In this document: positions 1 through 7,643 of the stretch, one piece after another | Numbering within the stretch: position 1 is the stretch's first letter | How the letters are laid out: every line of letters begins with the position of its first letter | From: a virus | Direction: 5' to 3' (one strand) | Length of the DNA stretch: 24,050 nucleotides | Virus record (IMG/VR): IMGVR_UViG_3300013132_000258 | Location: 1 to 24,050 of that record | Notes under the pieces: generated by a model | Told to the model about the DNA's origin: nothing | The model's input: only the letters and a program-made list of their open reading frames with translations | Database searches by the model: none | Translations under genes and position numbers: made by a program

Positions 1-1
1 G

Positions 2-1531
2 CCATTTGTTGGTGAATCTGCAATTACAGTGATTTCTGCCGACAATAAAATTCAAACAACTGCTTTATTTTTTGAAAAATCTAAAACTGGAGATAAGGTT
101 CGTTTTACAAAAGATACTGCTGATACTTTTCCAGTTGAAATAGTTGCAAATACTGATTATTACATAGTTAAAGGCATTTCTCCATTTATACAAATAGCTT
201 CTTCTAAAGCAAATGCAATTGCAGCAACTCCTACAATTTTAACACTAAGTGATGATGGGCTTGGTTCAAGTTTTAAAATTGTAAATAATGAAGTTACGAT
301 TTTAGCTTCAATAGATCAAGCATCAGTATTATTTTATGGAGCAAATCCTGGAGATTGGGCAAACTTAATTGAAATAAAAACTACAAATTATTCCACTAAT
401 CAAATTTTAGTAAAAGAACCTGGGTGCTTTTATCTTGAAATATTCTATAAGGGGTATAATACTGGGGAAGCTTATATTTGTTCATTTGATAAAGATAAAA
501 AATCTAAATACGGGTCTTCATTATTTGTTGAAGAAGTGTTAAAGGGATCTAAATATTTAAGAGCTCGCGCAAATGTAAACGTTTCTTCTAGTACACTTAT
601 TAAGGAAAATTCTACAGTAGGTCTTGCATTAGCAAAGGGACTTTCAGACGCTTCAATTTCTGAAGCTGATTTAATTGCAGCTCTTCAACCATTTAGGAAT
701 ACAAAGAAGTACAGTATTCAATTTATTTCTGATTTTGGTATTACTCTTCCTGGATTTCAAAAAGAAATTATTGATATTTGCGAAAAAAGAGGAGATTGCG
801 CATTTATTTTATCTGTGCCTATTGACGTACAAGATGCCAATAATTTTATGGACGAAATTGTTCAATACAAAACTACTGATTTAAATTCTGCTTCTAATTA
901 TGGCGTAATTTATTCTGGACACTGTGAAGTTACTGATTCTCAAATTGGGCGTAAGGTTTGGATTTCTCCATCTGGTCTTATGGCTGCAAAAGCTGTAGCT
1001 GTTTGGGATTCTGGTAAACCGTGGGAAATTATAGCTAATACACGCGCAACATTAAATGTAACTGATGTTCGTAGACATTTTGAAGAGGAAGAAGAATCTA
1101 TTTTAGTCGACAATGGGATTAATCCAATAAGATTTTCTTATGGCGAAGGAATTAAAGCTTGGGGTGAAAGAACTCTTCAAATTGCTCCTACAGCATTTGA
1201 TAGATTCCACGTTCGTCTCTTATTTAACTACATGAAGCCAGCAATGAGAAAAGCTCTTGAGCCTTTCTTATTCGAATTGAATAATATGAATGAAGAAGCT
1301 GATTCAGTAATGTCTACAATTGAAGACGTACTTGGTCAATTTTTAAGTGATATTCAATCGCAAGGTGGAATTTACGGATTTGAAGTACAATGTAATAGAG
1401 AAAATAATACAGAGCAAAATATTGTAAATAGCGAATTAAATGTAGATGTTTATTTGACTCCAGCATACGGAATTGAAAAAATACACTTGAATCTTACAGC
1501 TAATAATAACTTTATAGTGTTTAATAATTAA
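2..1531 (+). CDS. Contractile tail sheath protein (5' end outside window)
   Basis: The reading frame is open from base 2, so the gene begins upstream of the window; the GTG at 29 is internal. About 510 residues are visible. The C-terminal 150 residues look like the conserved sheath C-terminal domain (T4 gp18 type): a GEGIKAWGERTL stretch, then FDRFHVRLLFNYMKPA, then a final strand ending in YLTPAYGIEKIHL. The sheath polymerises around the tail tube and contracts to drive it into the cell. The next gene, 14 bases downstream, is the tail tube, which is the usual sheath-tube order. The N-terminal part looks like a variable surface domain. Family assignment is strong; the full length is unknown. 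Confidence 0.9.
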   Translation, partial: PFVGESAITVISADNKIQTTALFFEKSKTGDKVRFTKDTADTFPVEIVANTDYYIVKGISPFIQIASSKANAIAATPTILTLSDDGLGSSFKIVNNEVTILASIDQASVLFYGANPGDWANLIEIKTTNYSTNQILVKEPGCFYLEIFYKGYNTGEAYICSFDKDKKSKYGSSLFVEEVLKGSKYLRARANVNVSSSTLIKENSTVGLALAKGLSDASISEADLIAALQPFRNTKKYSIQFISDFGITLPGFQKEIIDICEKRGDCAFILSVPIDVQDANNFMDEIVQYKTTDLNSASNYGVIYSGHCEVTDSQIGRKVWISPSGLMAAKAVAVWDSGKPWEIIANTRATLNVTDVRRHFEEEEESILVDNGINPIRFSYGEGIKAWGERTLQIAPTAFDRFHVRLLFNYMKPAMRKALEPFLFELNNMNEEADSVMSTIEDVLGQFLSDIQSQGGIYGFEVQCNRENNTEQNIVNSELNVDVYLTPAYGIEKIHLNLTANNNFIVFNN

Positions 1532-1545
1532 TTTGATATAGATAT

Positions 1546-2058
1546 ATGGCTACAAAGAAACTTACAAAATCAGGGCTTTTACAACTTCCTAATTTACAAA
1601 AGACACATAAATGGACTATTGAGTTTATTCGTAGGCCCGTTATTTCTGGAATTATAGATAATTCTACAATTGCTGGAATTGTTAAATCTGCTGATACTCC
1701 AAAGTATCAAGTAGAAACTGGGGAATTTAATGTACACGGGCTTAAATGGGAAGAGCCAGTAAACGTTTTAACTAATGGGGAATGGCAATTTACCGCGTTT
1801 GAATTGGAAAATGCTATTATAAGAAATCTCTGTACGGCTTGGAATAATGCATTATTGTCTGGTACATTATCTCGTAAAGATGGAACTGGAGATATTAAAT
1901 TAACTTCAACAACTGCAGCTGGAAAAGCAAATCAGATTTATATAATTAAAAATTGGTATCCTACAGATGTTCAAGTTCCTGAATTTGCTTCAGACGCTGC
2001 TTTAATGGAAACAACGATTGCTGGTAAATATATGGATTTAGAAATTCGTAGAGCTTAA
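1546..2058 (+). CDS. Tail tube protein (gp19-like)
   Basis: 170 residues, directly after the sheath gene. Size, position and pattern fit the contractile tail tube family (T4 gp19): an early beta-rich part with TPKYQVETGEFNVHGLKWEE and a C-terminal helix-strand part ending in MDLEIRRA. Tube proteins form stacked hexameric rings that make the channel for DNA. The ATG has the context gatatATG and no Shine-Dalgarno. The assignment rests on synteny plus overall resemblance; no catalytic residues are expected. A second tube-like protein lies at 9421-9948, so this is most likely the major tube subunit. Confidence 0.78.
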   Translation: MATKKLTKSGLLQLPNLQKTHKWTIEFIRRPVISGIIDNSTIAGIVKSADTPKYQVETGEFNVHGLKWEEPVNVLTNGEWQFTAFELENAIIRNLCTAWNNALLSGTLSRKDGTGDIKLTSTTAAGKANQIYIIKNWYPTDVQVPEFASDAALMETTIAGKYMDLEIRRA

Positions 2059-2079
2059 TGAAATTTATTATTTAATGGT

Positions 2080-2376
2080 ATGCTACTTAAAAGGAAATTT
2101 GCAAATTTAGATAAAAATCAATTAGAGATTTTATCTCTATTTCTTTCTAATATGAAAGATCAAAAACAAAAAGCTATTTTTTTGGCTACTATAAAGTCCA
2201 GTACATCTGTGATTGTCGAAACATACGACTCTAATGTTTGGTACATAATGTGTTTTGGTGCAAAATCACAATTATTTGAAATGTCTTTTAAATATGAAAC
2301 TTTACAAACTGCTGGTGGAATAGAAAAATACACAGCTATGTCTAAACAAGATATTTCTATATTGTTAAAATCATAA
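2080..2376 (+). CDS. Unknown 98-aa protein with ML(I/L)K-type N-terminus
   Basis: I do not recognise this protein. It begins MLLKRKFAN, a variant of the MLIKYKx(S/A) start seen in five other genes here (2391, 2940, 3930, 4623, 12984). The rest is a mixed alpha/beta domain with a hydrophobic strand (SVIVETYDSNVWYIMCFG) and no signal peptide or clear membrane segment. It lies 21 bases after the tube gene and 14 bases before the next gene, inside a closely packed + strand tail cluster, so it is probably expressed late and may be a minor virion protein or assembly factor. The start ATG follows aatggt, with no Shine-Dalgarno. Confidence 0.7.
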   Translation: MLLKRKFANLDKNQLEILSLFLSNMKDQKQKAIFLATIKSSTSVIVETYDSNVWYIMCFGAKSQLFEMSFKYETLQTAGGIEKYTAMSKQDISILLKS

Positions 2377-2390
2377 ATTATTTTTAAAGT

Positions 2391-2930
2391 ATGCTTATTA
2401 AATATAAAACTTCAGACAGTCTTAAAAAATTTAAAATAGATGATTCTATTGAAGATAATTACATTGATTTAATATCTCAAATAAGATCTATTGGGGGTTC
2501 TAAAAGTTCTTCTGTTGCTTTAAAATTAATTACGCTTATTCTTAAGAATGCTCTACCATCTTCAACTAAAAATTCTAAAAATATTTTTATTGTAATTGAT
2601 ACAAAATCTAAAGATGTTTATTTAGAAGACCAAGATAATGACGAATTTCTTACTCTTGATAATAGGGGAAGTCTAGTTGATTACGTCAATGACCAATATT
2701 CTTCAAGCCAAAAAAAATCTTCTGTTGATATAAATGAATTAGCTAAAGACATATATTATATAGAAAATAGTGGAAAAGTGTCTGATTCTAAAATTAACAA
2801 AATGCACAAAATTTTAGGAAACAAAATAAATGGAGATTTAAGCGATGAAGACTACATTTTAGAAGAATTAAAATCTTTAAGTGATAGGGATTTACAACAA
2901 ATCTCATTAGGAATATCTACAATTTATTAA
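2391..2930 (+). CDS. Unknown 179-aa protein with MLIKYK N-terminus
   Basis: Not recognised. It starts MLIKYKTSDS, then has a helical segment rich in Ser and Lys, a short strand-like stretch (NIFIVIDTKSKDVYLED), and an acidic helical C-terminus (LSDEDYILEELKSLSDRDLQQ). There are no cysteines of note and no membrane segment. It sits between two other genes with the same N-terminal motif and is separated from the next by 9 bases. Beyond the first eight residues it shows no obvious similarity to the other MLIKYK proteins, so the motif looks like a shared tag rather than the sign of a recent tandem duplication. Function unknown. Confidence 0.72.
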   Translation: MLIKYKTSDSLKKFKIDDSIEDNYIDLISQIRSIGGSKSSSVALKLITLILKNALPSSTKNSKNIFIVIDTKSKDVYLEDQDNDEFLTLDNRGSLVDYVNDQYSSSQKKSSVDINELAKDIYYIENSGKVSDSKINKMHKILGNKINGDLSDEDYILEELKSLSDRDLQQISLGISTIY

Positions 2931-2939
2931 CATAAGTAT

Positions 2940-3926
2940 ATGCTCATTAAATATAAACTTTCAAATTTAACAAAAGATCAAGCTAAGGAAATAACTAAAA
3001 AAGCCGCATTAGACTTAGTAGCTTATTTAAAATCAGATAGAAACTACTATACGGCCTCTTTATCTTCTACTTTTGGAGATACTGAACAATACAGATGGTG
3101 TGATGCAAAATATTCTTTTTTAGAAGGTGATTGGTATTCTACTATAATTAAAATAAATGGAATATATGGAGACAATAATTTTGAATTGTTATTAAGAAAG
3201 CATGGTCTTAAAAATGATATAAAAATAGAAAATTATACTCAAGGAAAAGGTTCTAAATTAACATTGGCTAATGGAAAAGTATCTCCTATTGGTAGATATA
3301 TTTATGTTGGTTTAAAAAATGTAACTGATTTAAATATAGCTTCTAAGGTTTCTAGTCTAGTTGTATCTAAAGACGAATTAACAAGCGTAGCAACAAAAAC
3401 TTTTGGTTCTGTAGTAGTTTTAAAAAGTAATGTAAAATTTGTAAAACTAAAGGATGACGAGGTTTTTAATTATATAAAAGCTTATAAAATTCCAAAAGAT
3501 GTGCAAAGTATTTATGAATATTTGAATTCTTACATTCCATTTCAATCATTAGAAACTACATTAGCTTGTACAGATAAAACAATAAATGAATACCATAATA
3601 AGTATTCGAAGAATAAAAAAATAGAAATGTATAAAGTTTCTTCTGATAAATTAAGCATTAATTCATATTTATACTTAGATTTATTAAGAACTATTCGTCA
3701 GTATACTCATGGAGCTTCTGGAGCAATAGGTAAATTTAATAAAATGGCTGAGAAATATATTTCACTAATAGAAACTAAATACAATTATGGTCAATTGAGA
3801 ATTGATGATTCAACTATTCAAAATGAAATAGAAATTCTTATAAATAAGAATAATAATCTTCTTAAGAAACATGGATCTTCTGATTCTTTAAATAGATATT
3901 CTCAGATTAAAAATAGATTCTTATAG
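2940..3926 (+). CDS. Unknown 328-aa protein with MLIKYK N-terminus
   Basis: The largest of the MLIKYK genes and not recognised. It starts MLIKYKLSNL, followed by a Lys-rich helix, a beta-rich middle (about residues 40-150, with YRWCDAKYSFLEGDWYSTIIK) and a helical C-terminal half with repeated Tyr and Asn. No catalytic motif or membrane segment was seen. The leucine in the N-terminal motif uses ctc, whereas neighbouring copies use ctt or tta. That argues that the peptide, not the DNA, is conserved. The ATG context is agtatATG. It lies between the tube and the gp53-like wedge gene, so a structural or assembly role is plausible but unproven. Confidence 0.72.
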   Translation: MLIKYKLSNLTKDQAKEITKKAALDLVAYLKSDRNYYTASLSSTFGDTEQYRWCDAKYSFLEGDWYSTIIKINGIYGDNNFELLLRKHGLKNDIKIENYTQGKGSKLTLANGKVSPIGRYIYVGLKNVTDLNIASKVSSLVVSKDELTSVATKTFGSVVVLKSNVKFVKLKDDEVFNYIKAYKIPKDVQSIYEYLNSYIPFQSLETTLACTDKTINEYHNKYSKNKKIEMYKVSSDKLSINSYLYLDLLRTIRQYTHGASGAIGKFNKMAEKYISLIETKYNYGQLRIDDSTIQNEIEILINKNNNLLKKHGSSDSLNRYSQIKNRFL

Positions 3927-3929
3927 TAT

Positions 3930-4202
3930 ATGCTTATAAAATATAAACAAGCTGCAACAACAGAAGACGTTATTGTTAAGCAAGATAAAAAAACTAAAGG
4001 CTTAGTTGGTTTTTTTCCAAATGACGATGTTAGTTCTGATAAATTAATCGCGTCTGCTGATTCTAATGGTTTTACAGAAGCTTCTAAAGACTATATGCAA
4101 AAAGATTGTGAATCAGTAAATTATAGTTCTCCACAAATTAAAGATTTTATTAAATATTTAGAAAGCCAATATAAAATAAAATGTAAATTAATTCTTGAGT
4201 AA
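3930..4202 (+). CDS. Unknown 90-aa protein with MLIKYK N-terminus
   Basis: Not recognised. The N-terminus is MLIKYKQAATTED, again MLIKYKx(A/S). A short Lys/Asp-rich region follows, with GLVGFFPNDDV, and the C-terminal helix YLESQYKIKCKLILE closes the protein. The start is only 3 bases after the previous stop and the stop is 2 bases before the next ATG, so it is tightly coupled to its neighbours. It is too short to place in a family by eye. The isoleucine of the motif is ata here and att in most other copies. Confidence 0.68.
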   Translation: MLIKYKQAATTEDVIVKQDKKTKGLVGFFPNDDVSSDKLIASADSNGFTEASKDYMQKDCESVNYSSPQIKDFIKYLESQYKIKCKLILE

Positions 4203-4204
4203 TT

Positions 4205-4564
4205 ATGGCAGAATCTAATTTTTACATAAATAAAGAGTTTGAATATAAAAACAGATTTGATTTAGAACGCTTTATTGATTTTAATGGAGAGTATTATGAT
4301 ATTTTACAGTCTCCTATTTTAGATCAAATAAAAAAATTTCCAAATATTGGGCAATACCAAATTTCAGAATATCCATACCGTCCTGATGTCGTGGCATATA
4401 ACATATATGGAGATTCTCAATACTGGCCATACATATTATTATATAACGGTATAACAAATATTATGGAATTAGAATTGGGAGTAGTTCTTAAGATTTTTTC
4501 AATTGACGATCTTGAAAAAGTTCTTTACAGTTATTCAAATTTTAACAGGAAAATCATAAAGTAG
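4205..4564 (+). CDS. Baseplate wedge protein (gp53-like)
   Basis: 119 residues. The central part (Y-PYRPDVVAYNIYGDSQYWPYILLYNGI, about residues 57-84) matches the pattern of T4 gp53-type wedge subunits: an aromatic-rich stretch with a YGDxxYWPyIL core, followed by a segment specifying an axis or index (ELGVVLKIFSIDDLEKVL). In T4, gp53 joins wedges together during baseplate assembly. The gene follows the 90-aa MLIKYK gene by 2 bases, and the start context is aattATG. Its stop codon lies in an 8-bp inverted repeat (4556-4580). The assignment comes from motif recognition and its place among tail genes. Confidence 0.72.
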   Translation: MAESNFYINKEFEYKNRFDLERFIDFNGEYYDILQSPILDQIKKFPNIGQYQISEYPYRPDVVAYNIYGDSQYWPYILLYNGITNIMELELGVVLKIFSIDDLEKVLYSYSNFNRKIIK

Positions 4565-4580
4565 TTGTTATTTACTTTAT
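4556..4580 (+). repeat. Inverted repeat at 3' end of gp53-like gene
   Basis: ataaagta (4556-4563) and tactttat (4573-4580) form a perfect 8-bp stem with a 9-base loop. The stem spans the stop codon of the upstream gene. No U-tract follows, so it does not look like a standard intrinsic terminator. It could be an mRNA 3' boundary or chance in A+T-rich DNA. Confidence 0.35.
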
Positions 4581-4622
4581 CAGTCTGTGTAATATAAATG
4601 GACATTAATTTAAATAAATTGT

Positions 4623-5204
4623 ATGCTTATTAAAACTAAAAAAGCTTCTAAATATTCATATATAACAAATGACGATTTTTCTAAAATTGCATTTACTGGA
4701 GCTGAAAAAATAAATCCAAATAATAAACAAGTATATTCTTTTCTTGAAAAGGCTACTCAATCTAAAGTAAAAAATGCATACAATCTTTGCGATCAATATG
4801 GAGAGACTTTAGGAATTTTATTTTGTAGAGTAATAAATACAAATGAATTTGGCGGAATAAGCATTTCGTATCTTCCTTTAGGCGAAGATGGATTTTACGA
4901 TGTATCTAGTATTTTTTCAGTTTATAATGCTGTTTTTAAATATAAAGATTTGTGTCAAGATACAAATGAAGGCGATTTTTGGCATTACGAAGAAGAAAAT
5001 TTACCAAACAATATAAATCAAGCACTAGAGTTAGAAGAATTCGTTTCTAATGATAAAACAAAGTATCATATAGTTAAATCTATAAAGGGATCACAGGCTG
5101 CACCTAAATTAATTGTAAGGCTTTCAAATCTCATAAAAAGCATTTATTCTGAAGATCTTAAAATTACAAAAGCATTTAACGCCATTACTTTTTCAGATTT
5201 GTAA
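4623..5204 (+). CDS. Unknown 193-aa protein with MLIKTK N-terminus
   Basis: Not recognised. It begins MLIKTKKASKYS, a close variant of the MLIKYKx(S/A) start, with Thr in place of Tyr. The body is mixed alpha/beta with a strand pair around GETLGILFCRVINT and a C-terminal basic helix. It follows the gp53-like gene after 58 bases and precedes the hub gene by 1 base. That tight coupling suggests co-translation with the hub protein. The ATG context is ttgtATG. No enzymatic motif was seen. Confidence 0.7.
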   Translation: MLIKTKKASKYSYITNDDFSKIAFTGAEKINPNNKQVYSFLEKATQSKVKNAYNLCDQYGETLGILFCRVINTNEFGGISISYLPLGEDGFYDVSSIFSVYNAVFKYKDLCQDTNEGDFWHYEEENLPNNINQALELEEFVSNDKTKYHIVKSIKGSQAAPKLIVRLSNLIKSIYSEDLKITKAFNAITFSDL

Positions 5205-5205
5205 T

Positions 5206-6321
5206 ATGATTGGAATTGATGGTCAATGGATTTTTGATTTGGCTGATGAGAATCAAAAATCTTTAATTAAAGTTAAGGATTTACAATCATTTGTTGCAAT
5301 AGAAGAATGTGGATTATTACTTCCAGTTTTTAAAATTTCATTTATTCTTAATGATATAAAAAGTCTTTCATATATGAATGAAGGGGCAATTTTAAAAGTT
5401 GCTTTAGGTAAAAATATAAAAGATCTTAAATACATAAATCTTCAAATACTTCAAGTTAGTGAGTCCACCAATGACGCTAAAATAATATATCTTACCGCTA
5501 CTTTATATAAACCGACGTATTCTAAAACTTCTAAGTGTAAAGTTTATTCAAATAAAACTTCTGTAGAGTTATTAAAACAAATAATTTCACAATATTTTGA
5601 AATTATTTCTAATACTTCTATTTCTACTGATAGAAAAGATTGGACTCAATTTGGAATTTCTGATAAAAACTTTGTTGAATATTTATGGTTCAATTCTCAT
5701 ATAGACAATGGATTTTTATCATTAGGTTGTTCTGCAATTGAAAATAAATTTATAATTAAAGATATTGTAAAATCATTTACTTCCGCTTCGTATGACTATA
5801 AAATGGGATACACAAAAACAGAAGATAAAGATCTTTTAATATCAGCAATTTCTGGATCTGCTGGAAATTATGGATTCTATAATACATGGGCAGCTAATGA
5901 CACTACTATATTAAATTTTAATCCATCAACAAATAGTTTTTTTACAAAAGAATGTAAAATGAACACTTTGCTTTCTACTACTGATAAAAATTCAAAAAAT
6001 ACTAAAATAGAAAAAAATATCAATAAAATAAGTTTACATGCAAATAATAATTATGCACAAGCCAAAGTTTATAATATGTTTGCTTTGTCAAATTATTCTA
6101 AATATTCTTTAGAAGTTACAACTATTGGTGAATTTAATCCAATAAAATTGCTTGATAAAATCTATCTTGACCTTAATAAAGAAACAAAAGGAAATGAAGA
6201 ATATTTTTCTGGGAATTACTTAGTTACAAGAGTTGTTAGAATTATTCAAGACAACGCTGTAGCAACAAAAATTACTATTAGTCGCGAATCTCCTGGAAAT
6301 ATTAAAGGCGCTGATCTTTAA
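5206..6321 (+). CDS. Baseplate hub protein (gp27 / gpD-like)
   Basis: 371 residues with the look of the central hub family (T4 gp27, Mu gp44, P2 gpD): an N-terminal beta domain with early FKISFILND, a long central region, and a C-terminal strand pair FSGNYLVTRVVRII...ATKITISRESPGN that matches the usual hub ending. Hub proteins trimerise at the centre of the baseplate, carry the spike (here probably 18856-20907) and connect to the tube. The start overlaps the upstream context by one base (gtaatATG). In this genome the hub gene is separated from the spike gene by about 12.5 kb of other genes, which suggests inserted modules. The assignment is by pattern, not alignment. Confidence 0.68.
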   Translation: MIGIDGQWIFDLADENQKSLIKVKDLQSFVAIEECGLLLPVFKISFILNDIKSLSYMNEGAILKVALGKNIKDLKYINLQILQVSESTNDAKIIYLTATLYKPTYSKTSKCKVYSNKTSVELLKQIISQYFEIISNTSISTDRKDWTQFGISDKNFVEYLWFNSHIDNGFLSLGCSAIENKFIIKDIVKSFTSASYDYKMGYTKTEDKDLLISAISGSAGNYGFYNTWAANDTTILNFNPSTNSFFTKECKMNTLLSTTDKNSKNTKIEKNINKISLHANNNYAQAKVYNMFALSNYSKYSLEVTTIGEFNPIKLLDKIYLDLNKETKGNEEYFSGNYLVTRVVRIIQDNAVATKITISRESPGNIKGADL

Positions 6322-6440
6322 TATTTTTTAAAATACTCATTATTTTTTATAATTTGCAATTATATACTAAATGAATAAAAATAATAAGTATAGCTAGCGC
6401 TTAAAATGAGCTAATTTATGTATGCATATATTTTTATTCA
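6322..6440 (+). other. Non-coding A+T-rich spacer
   Basis: No open frame of note. It contains ttaaaatact at 6328-6337, just after the hub stop, a sequence that recurs after other genes (8872, 14057, 14891). A tataat hexamer lies at 6348-6353, and there is a short inverted repeat tagct...agcta near 6393-6415. It could hold a promoter for the tRNA/endonuclease module; nothing is decisive. Confidence 0.3.
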
Positions 6441-6566
6441 GTTTCTCTTTTCTATAAAAGAGCAGTGAAAAATAGTAAAGAAAATTGAAGCCCGCCTTCT
6501 ATTTTATGGTCTTTAAGATCTCGTTTTCTTTACAAATTAGGACTATTTGATAGAGAATAGTTTTTT
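6441..6566 (+). ncRNA. Candidate structured RNA ending in a terminator-like hairpin
   Basis: Several perfect inverted repeats are packed into about 125 bases with no coding frame: ctctttt/aaaagag (stem near 6445-6462), gtaaagaaaa (6475-6484) with ttttctttac (6524-6533), and gtgaaaaa (6465-6472) with tttttcac (6562-6569) enclosing it. Inside, gaag/cttc forms a small hairpin around the relatively G+C-rich cccgc. At the end, actatt (6542-6547) and aatagt (6556-6561) form a stem followed by a run of T, like a weak intrinsic terminator and mutually exclusive with the outer stem. It could be a small RNA, a leader to the tRNA, or a processing signal. I do not recognise a known family. Confidence 0.4.
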
Positions 6567-6574
6567 CACATTTT

Positions 6575-6650
6575 GGGGATGTGGTGATAATGGTTAGCAC
6601 TCCGGTTTTGCATACCGGCAGTCTGGGTTCGACTCCCAGCGTTTCAACCA
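6575..6650 (+). tRNA. tRNA-Ala (anticodon TGC), CCA encoded
   Basis: A cloverleaf can be drawn: D-stem gtg/cac around ataatggttag (6584-6600), anticodon stem ccggt/accgg with loop tttgcat (6602-6618), anticodon TGC at 6609-6611, T-stem ctggg/cccag with loop ttcgact (6623-6639), and 3' end acgtt-type strand cgtttca, A, then CCA (6648-6650). The acceptor 5' strand ggggatg pairs weakly with cgtttca, including G3-U70, the alanine identity pair, which supports Ala. The first pair would be G-A, a mismatch. The weak acceptor stem lowers confidence that the tRNA is fully functional. It is probably carried to support the phage's own codon needs. Confidence 0.8.
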
Positions 6651-6654
6651 AAGT

Positions 6655-6677
6655 GCCCTTATAGCTCAGCGGCTAGA
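6655..6677 (+). pseudogene. 5' fragment of a second tRNA
   Basis: The bases gcccttatagctcagcggc followed by taga look like the acceptor 5' strand, positions 8-9, the D-stem gctc and most of a D-loop of a typical tRNA. They start 4 bases after the CCA of tRNA-Ala. The expected D-stem 3' half (gagc) and everything beyond are missing; unrelated A+T-rich sequence and then an endonuclease gene follow. I found no matching 3' half (an acceptor strand complementary to gcccttA plus CCA) elsewhere in the window. It is read as a tRNA truncated by insertion or deletion. Confidence 0.6.
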
Positions 6678-6717
6678 TTAAGTTAATAGGCACGATTTTT
6701 ACTTAATTTTTAATAAT

Positions 6718-6749
6718 CATATCTTAATAGAATTTAAAATTAAGATATG
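6718..6749 (+). promoter_or_regulatory. Hairpin burying the endonuclease start codon
   Basis: catatcttaat (6718-6728) and attaagatatg (6739-6749) form a perfect 11-bp stem with a 10-base loop. The last three bases of the stem are the ATG of the endonuclease gene. Such a hairpin would block initiation on any transcript that reads through from upstream. Phage T4 homing endonuclease genes use comparable hairpins to limit translation (established for I-TevI). The function here is inferred. Confidence 0.6.
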
Positions 6750-7610
6750 TATAATTGTCAAAAATGTCAAAAAGAAGTAGTAGAAAAATATGGCTCAGGA
6801 AAATTTTGTTCAAAATCATGCTCTAATTCTAGGATAGTTTCATTCAAAACTAAAGAGAAACTTTCAAATTCATTGAAAGGTAGAAAAGGACTACCACATC
6901 CTTTAAAAGGAAAACAGGGAAAAATTCATTCTGTTGAAAGTCGTTTAAAAATTTCAAATTCATTGAAAGGTAGAAAAAGTCCTTTAAAAGGAAAATCACA
7001 TTCTTTAGAAACTAGATTAAAAATTTCAGAAAATCAAAAAGGGCGAGTTTTGTCTCAAGAAACTAGAACTAAAATAAGTCAATCATTAAAAGGAAAAGAA
7101 AGTCCTTTAAAAGGAAAATTAGGAAAAATACATTCATCAGAAACTAAAGAGAAACTTTCAACCTCCTTAAAAGGTAGAAAAAGTCCTTTAAAAGGAAAAT
7201 CTATTACAGAAGAACATAAATTAAAAATTTCAAAAGCAAATAAAGGAAAACCAGGAAAATACAATCCAAAAAGTTCAAGAGGAAAATCTGGGTGGTATAA
7301 AGGATATTGGTCTGATTCTTCTTATGAATTAGCATACATCATATACAACTTAGAACATAATATTCCCTTTGAACGTAATACAAAATCATTTGAATATATA
7401 AATTCAAAAGGAGAAAAACGTAAGTATTATCCAGACTTTATTTTACCGTGTGGAAAATACATTGAAATTAAAAATTTCATTTCTGAAGACGTCTTATTAA
7501 AAGCAACTTCTATTAGTAGCATAGAAATTTTATGCAAAAATGAAATGCAACCTTATTTAAAATACTGTAAAGAAAAATATGGAAAAGATTTTATTTCATT
7601 ATATGAATAA
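6747..7610 (+). CDS. Homing-type endonuclease: zinc finger, NUMOD3 repeats, PD-(D/E)XK nuclease
   Basis: 287 residues. The N-terminus has a zinc-finger-like C4-x2-C7-x13-C21-x3-C25. Residues about 33-165 hold six NUMOD3-type repeats (for example KEKLSNSLKGRK, RLKISNSLKGRK), DNA-binding modules found in homing endonucleases. The C-terminal domain has E194 (SSYELAY), then KYYPDF with D230 and YIEIK with E240 and K242. This is a PD-(D/E)XK arrangement, not GIY-YIG or HNH. It lies just after a truncated tRNA and has a hairpin over its start codon. It probably cuts a tRNA-region allele lacking the insertion. The nearly identical repeat units (agtcctttaaaaggaaaa at 6978, 7101 and 7182) suggest recent repeat expansion. 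Confidence 0.8.
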   Translation: MYNCQKCQKEVVEKYGSGKFCSKSCSNSRIVSFKTKEKLSNSLKGRKGLPHPLKGKQGKIHSVESRLKISNSLKGRKSPLKGKSHSLETRLKISENQKGRVLSQETRTKISQSLKGKESPLKGKLGKIHSSETKEKLSTSLKGRKSPLKGKSITEEHKLKISKANKGKPGKYNPKSSRGKSGWYKGYWSDSSYELAYIIYNLEHNIPFERNTKSFEYINSKGEKRKYYPDFILPCGKYIEIKNFISEDVLLKATSISSIEILCKNEMQPYLKYCKEKYGKDFISLYE

Positions 7611-7643
7611 ATATACCGTATAAAATAACATATAGAATTTAGT

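Noticed and set aside
675-884. 69-codon ORF inside the sheath gene
   Set aside because: It is in another frame of a clear sheath gene, starts with a non-ATG codon and has low-complexity composition.
4597-4632. 11-codon frame MDINLNKLYAY overlapping the start of the 4623 gene
   Set aside because: It is short, with no supporting motif; the overlap could be coupling, but chance is as likely.
5253-5435. Minus-strand ORF of 60 codons
   Set aside because: It lies opposite the well-supported hub gene and has no recognisable domain. The other minus-strand ORFs (7079-7264, 10919-11119, 11440-11724) fail for the same reason.
6869-7200. Regular short DNA repeats that might suggest a CRISPR or tandem array
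   Set aside because: They are in frame and encode NUMOD3 protein repeats; there are no uniform spacers.
6655-7610. Group I intron interrupting a tRNA gene
   Set aside because: The break is in the D-loop, not the anticodon loop, no 3' tRNA half follows the endonuclease gene, and no intron core elements were recognised.
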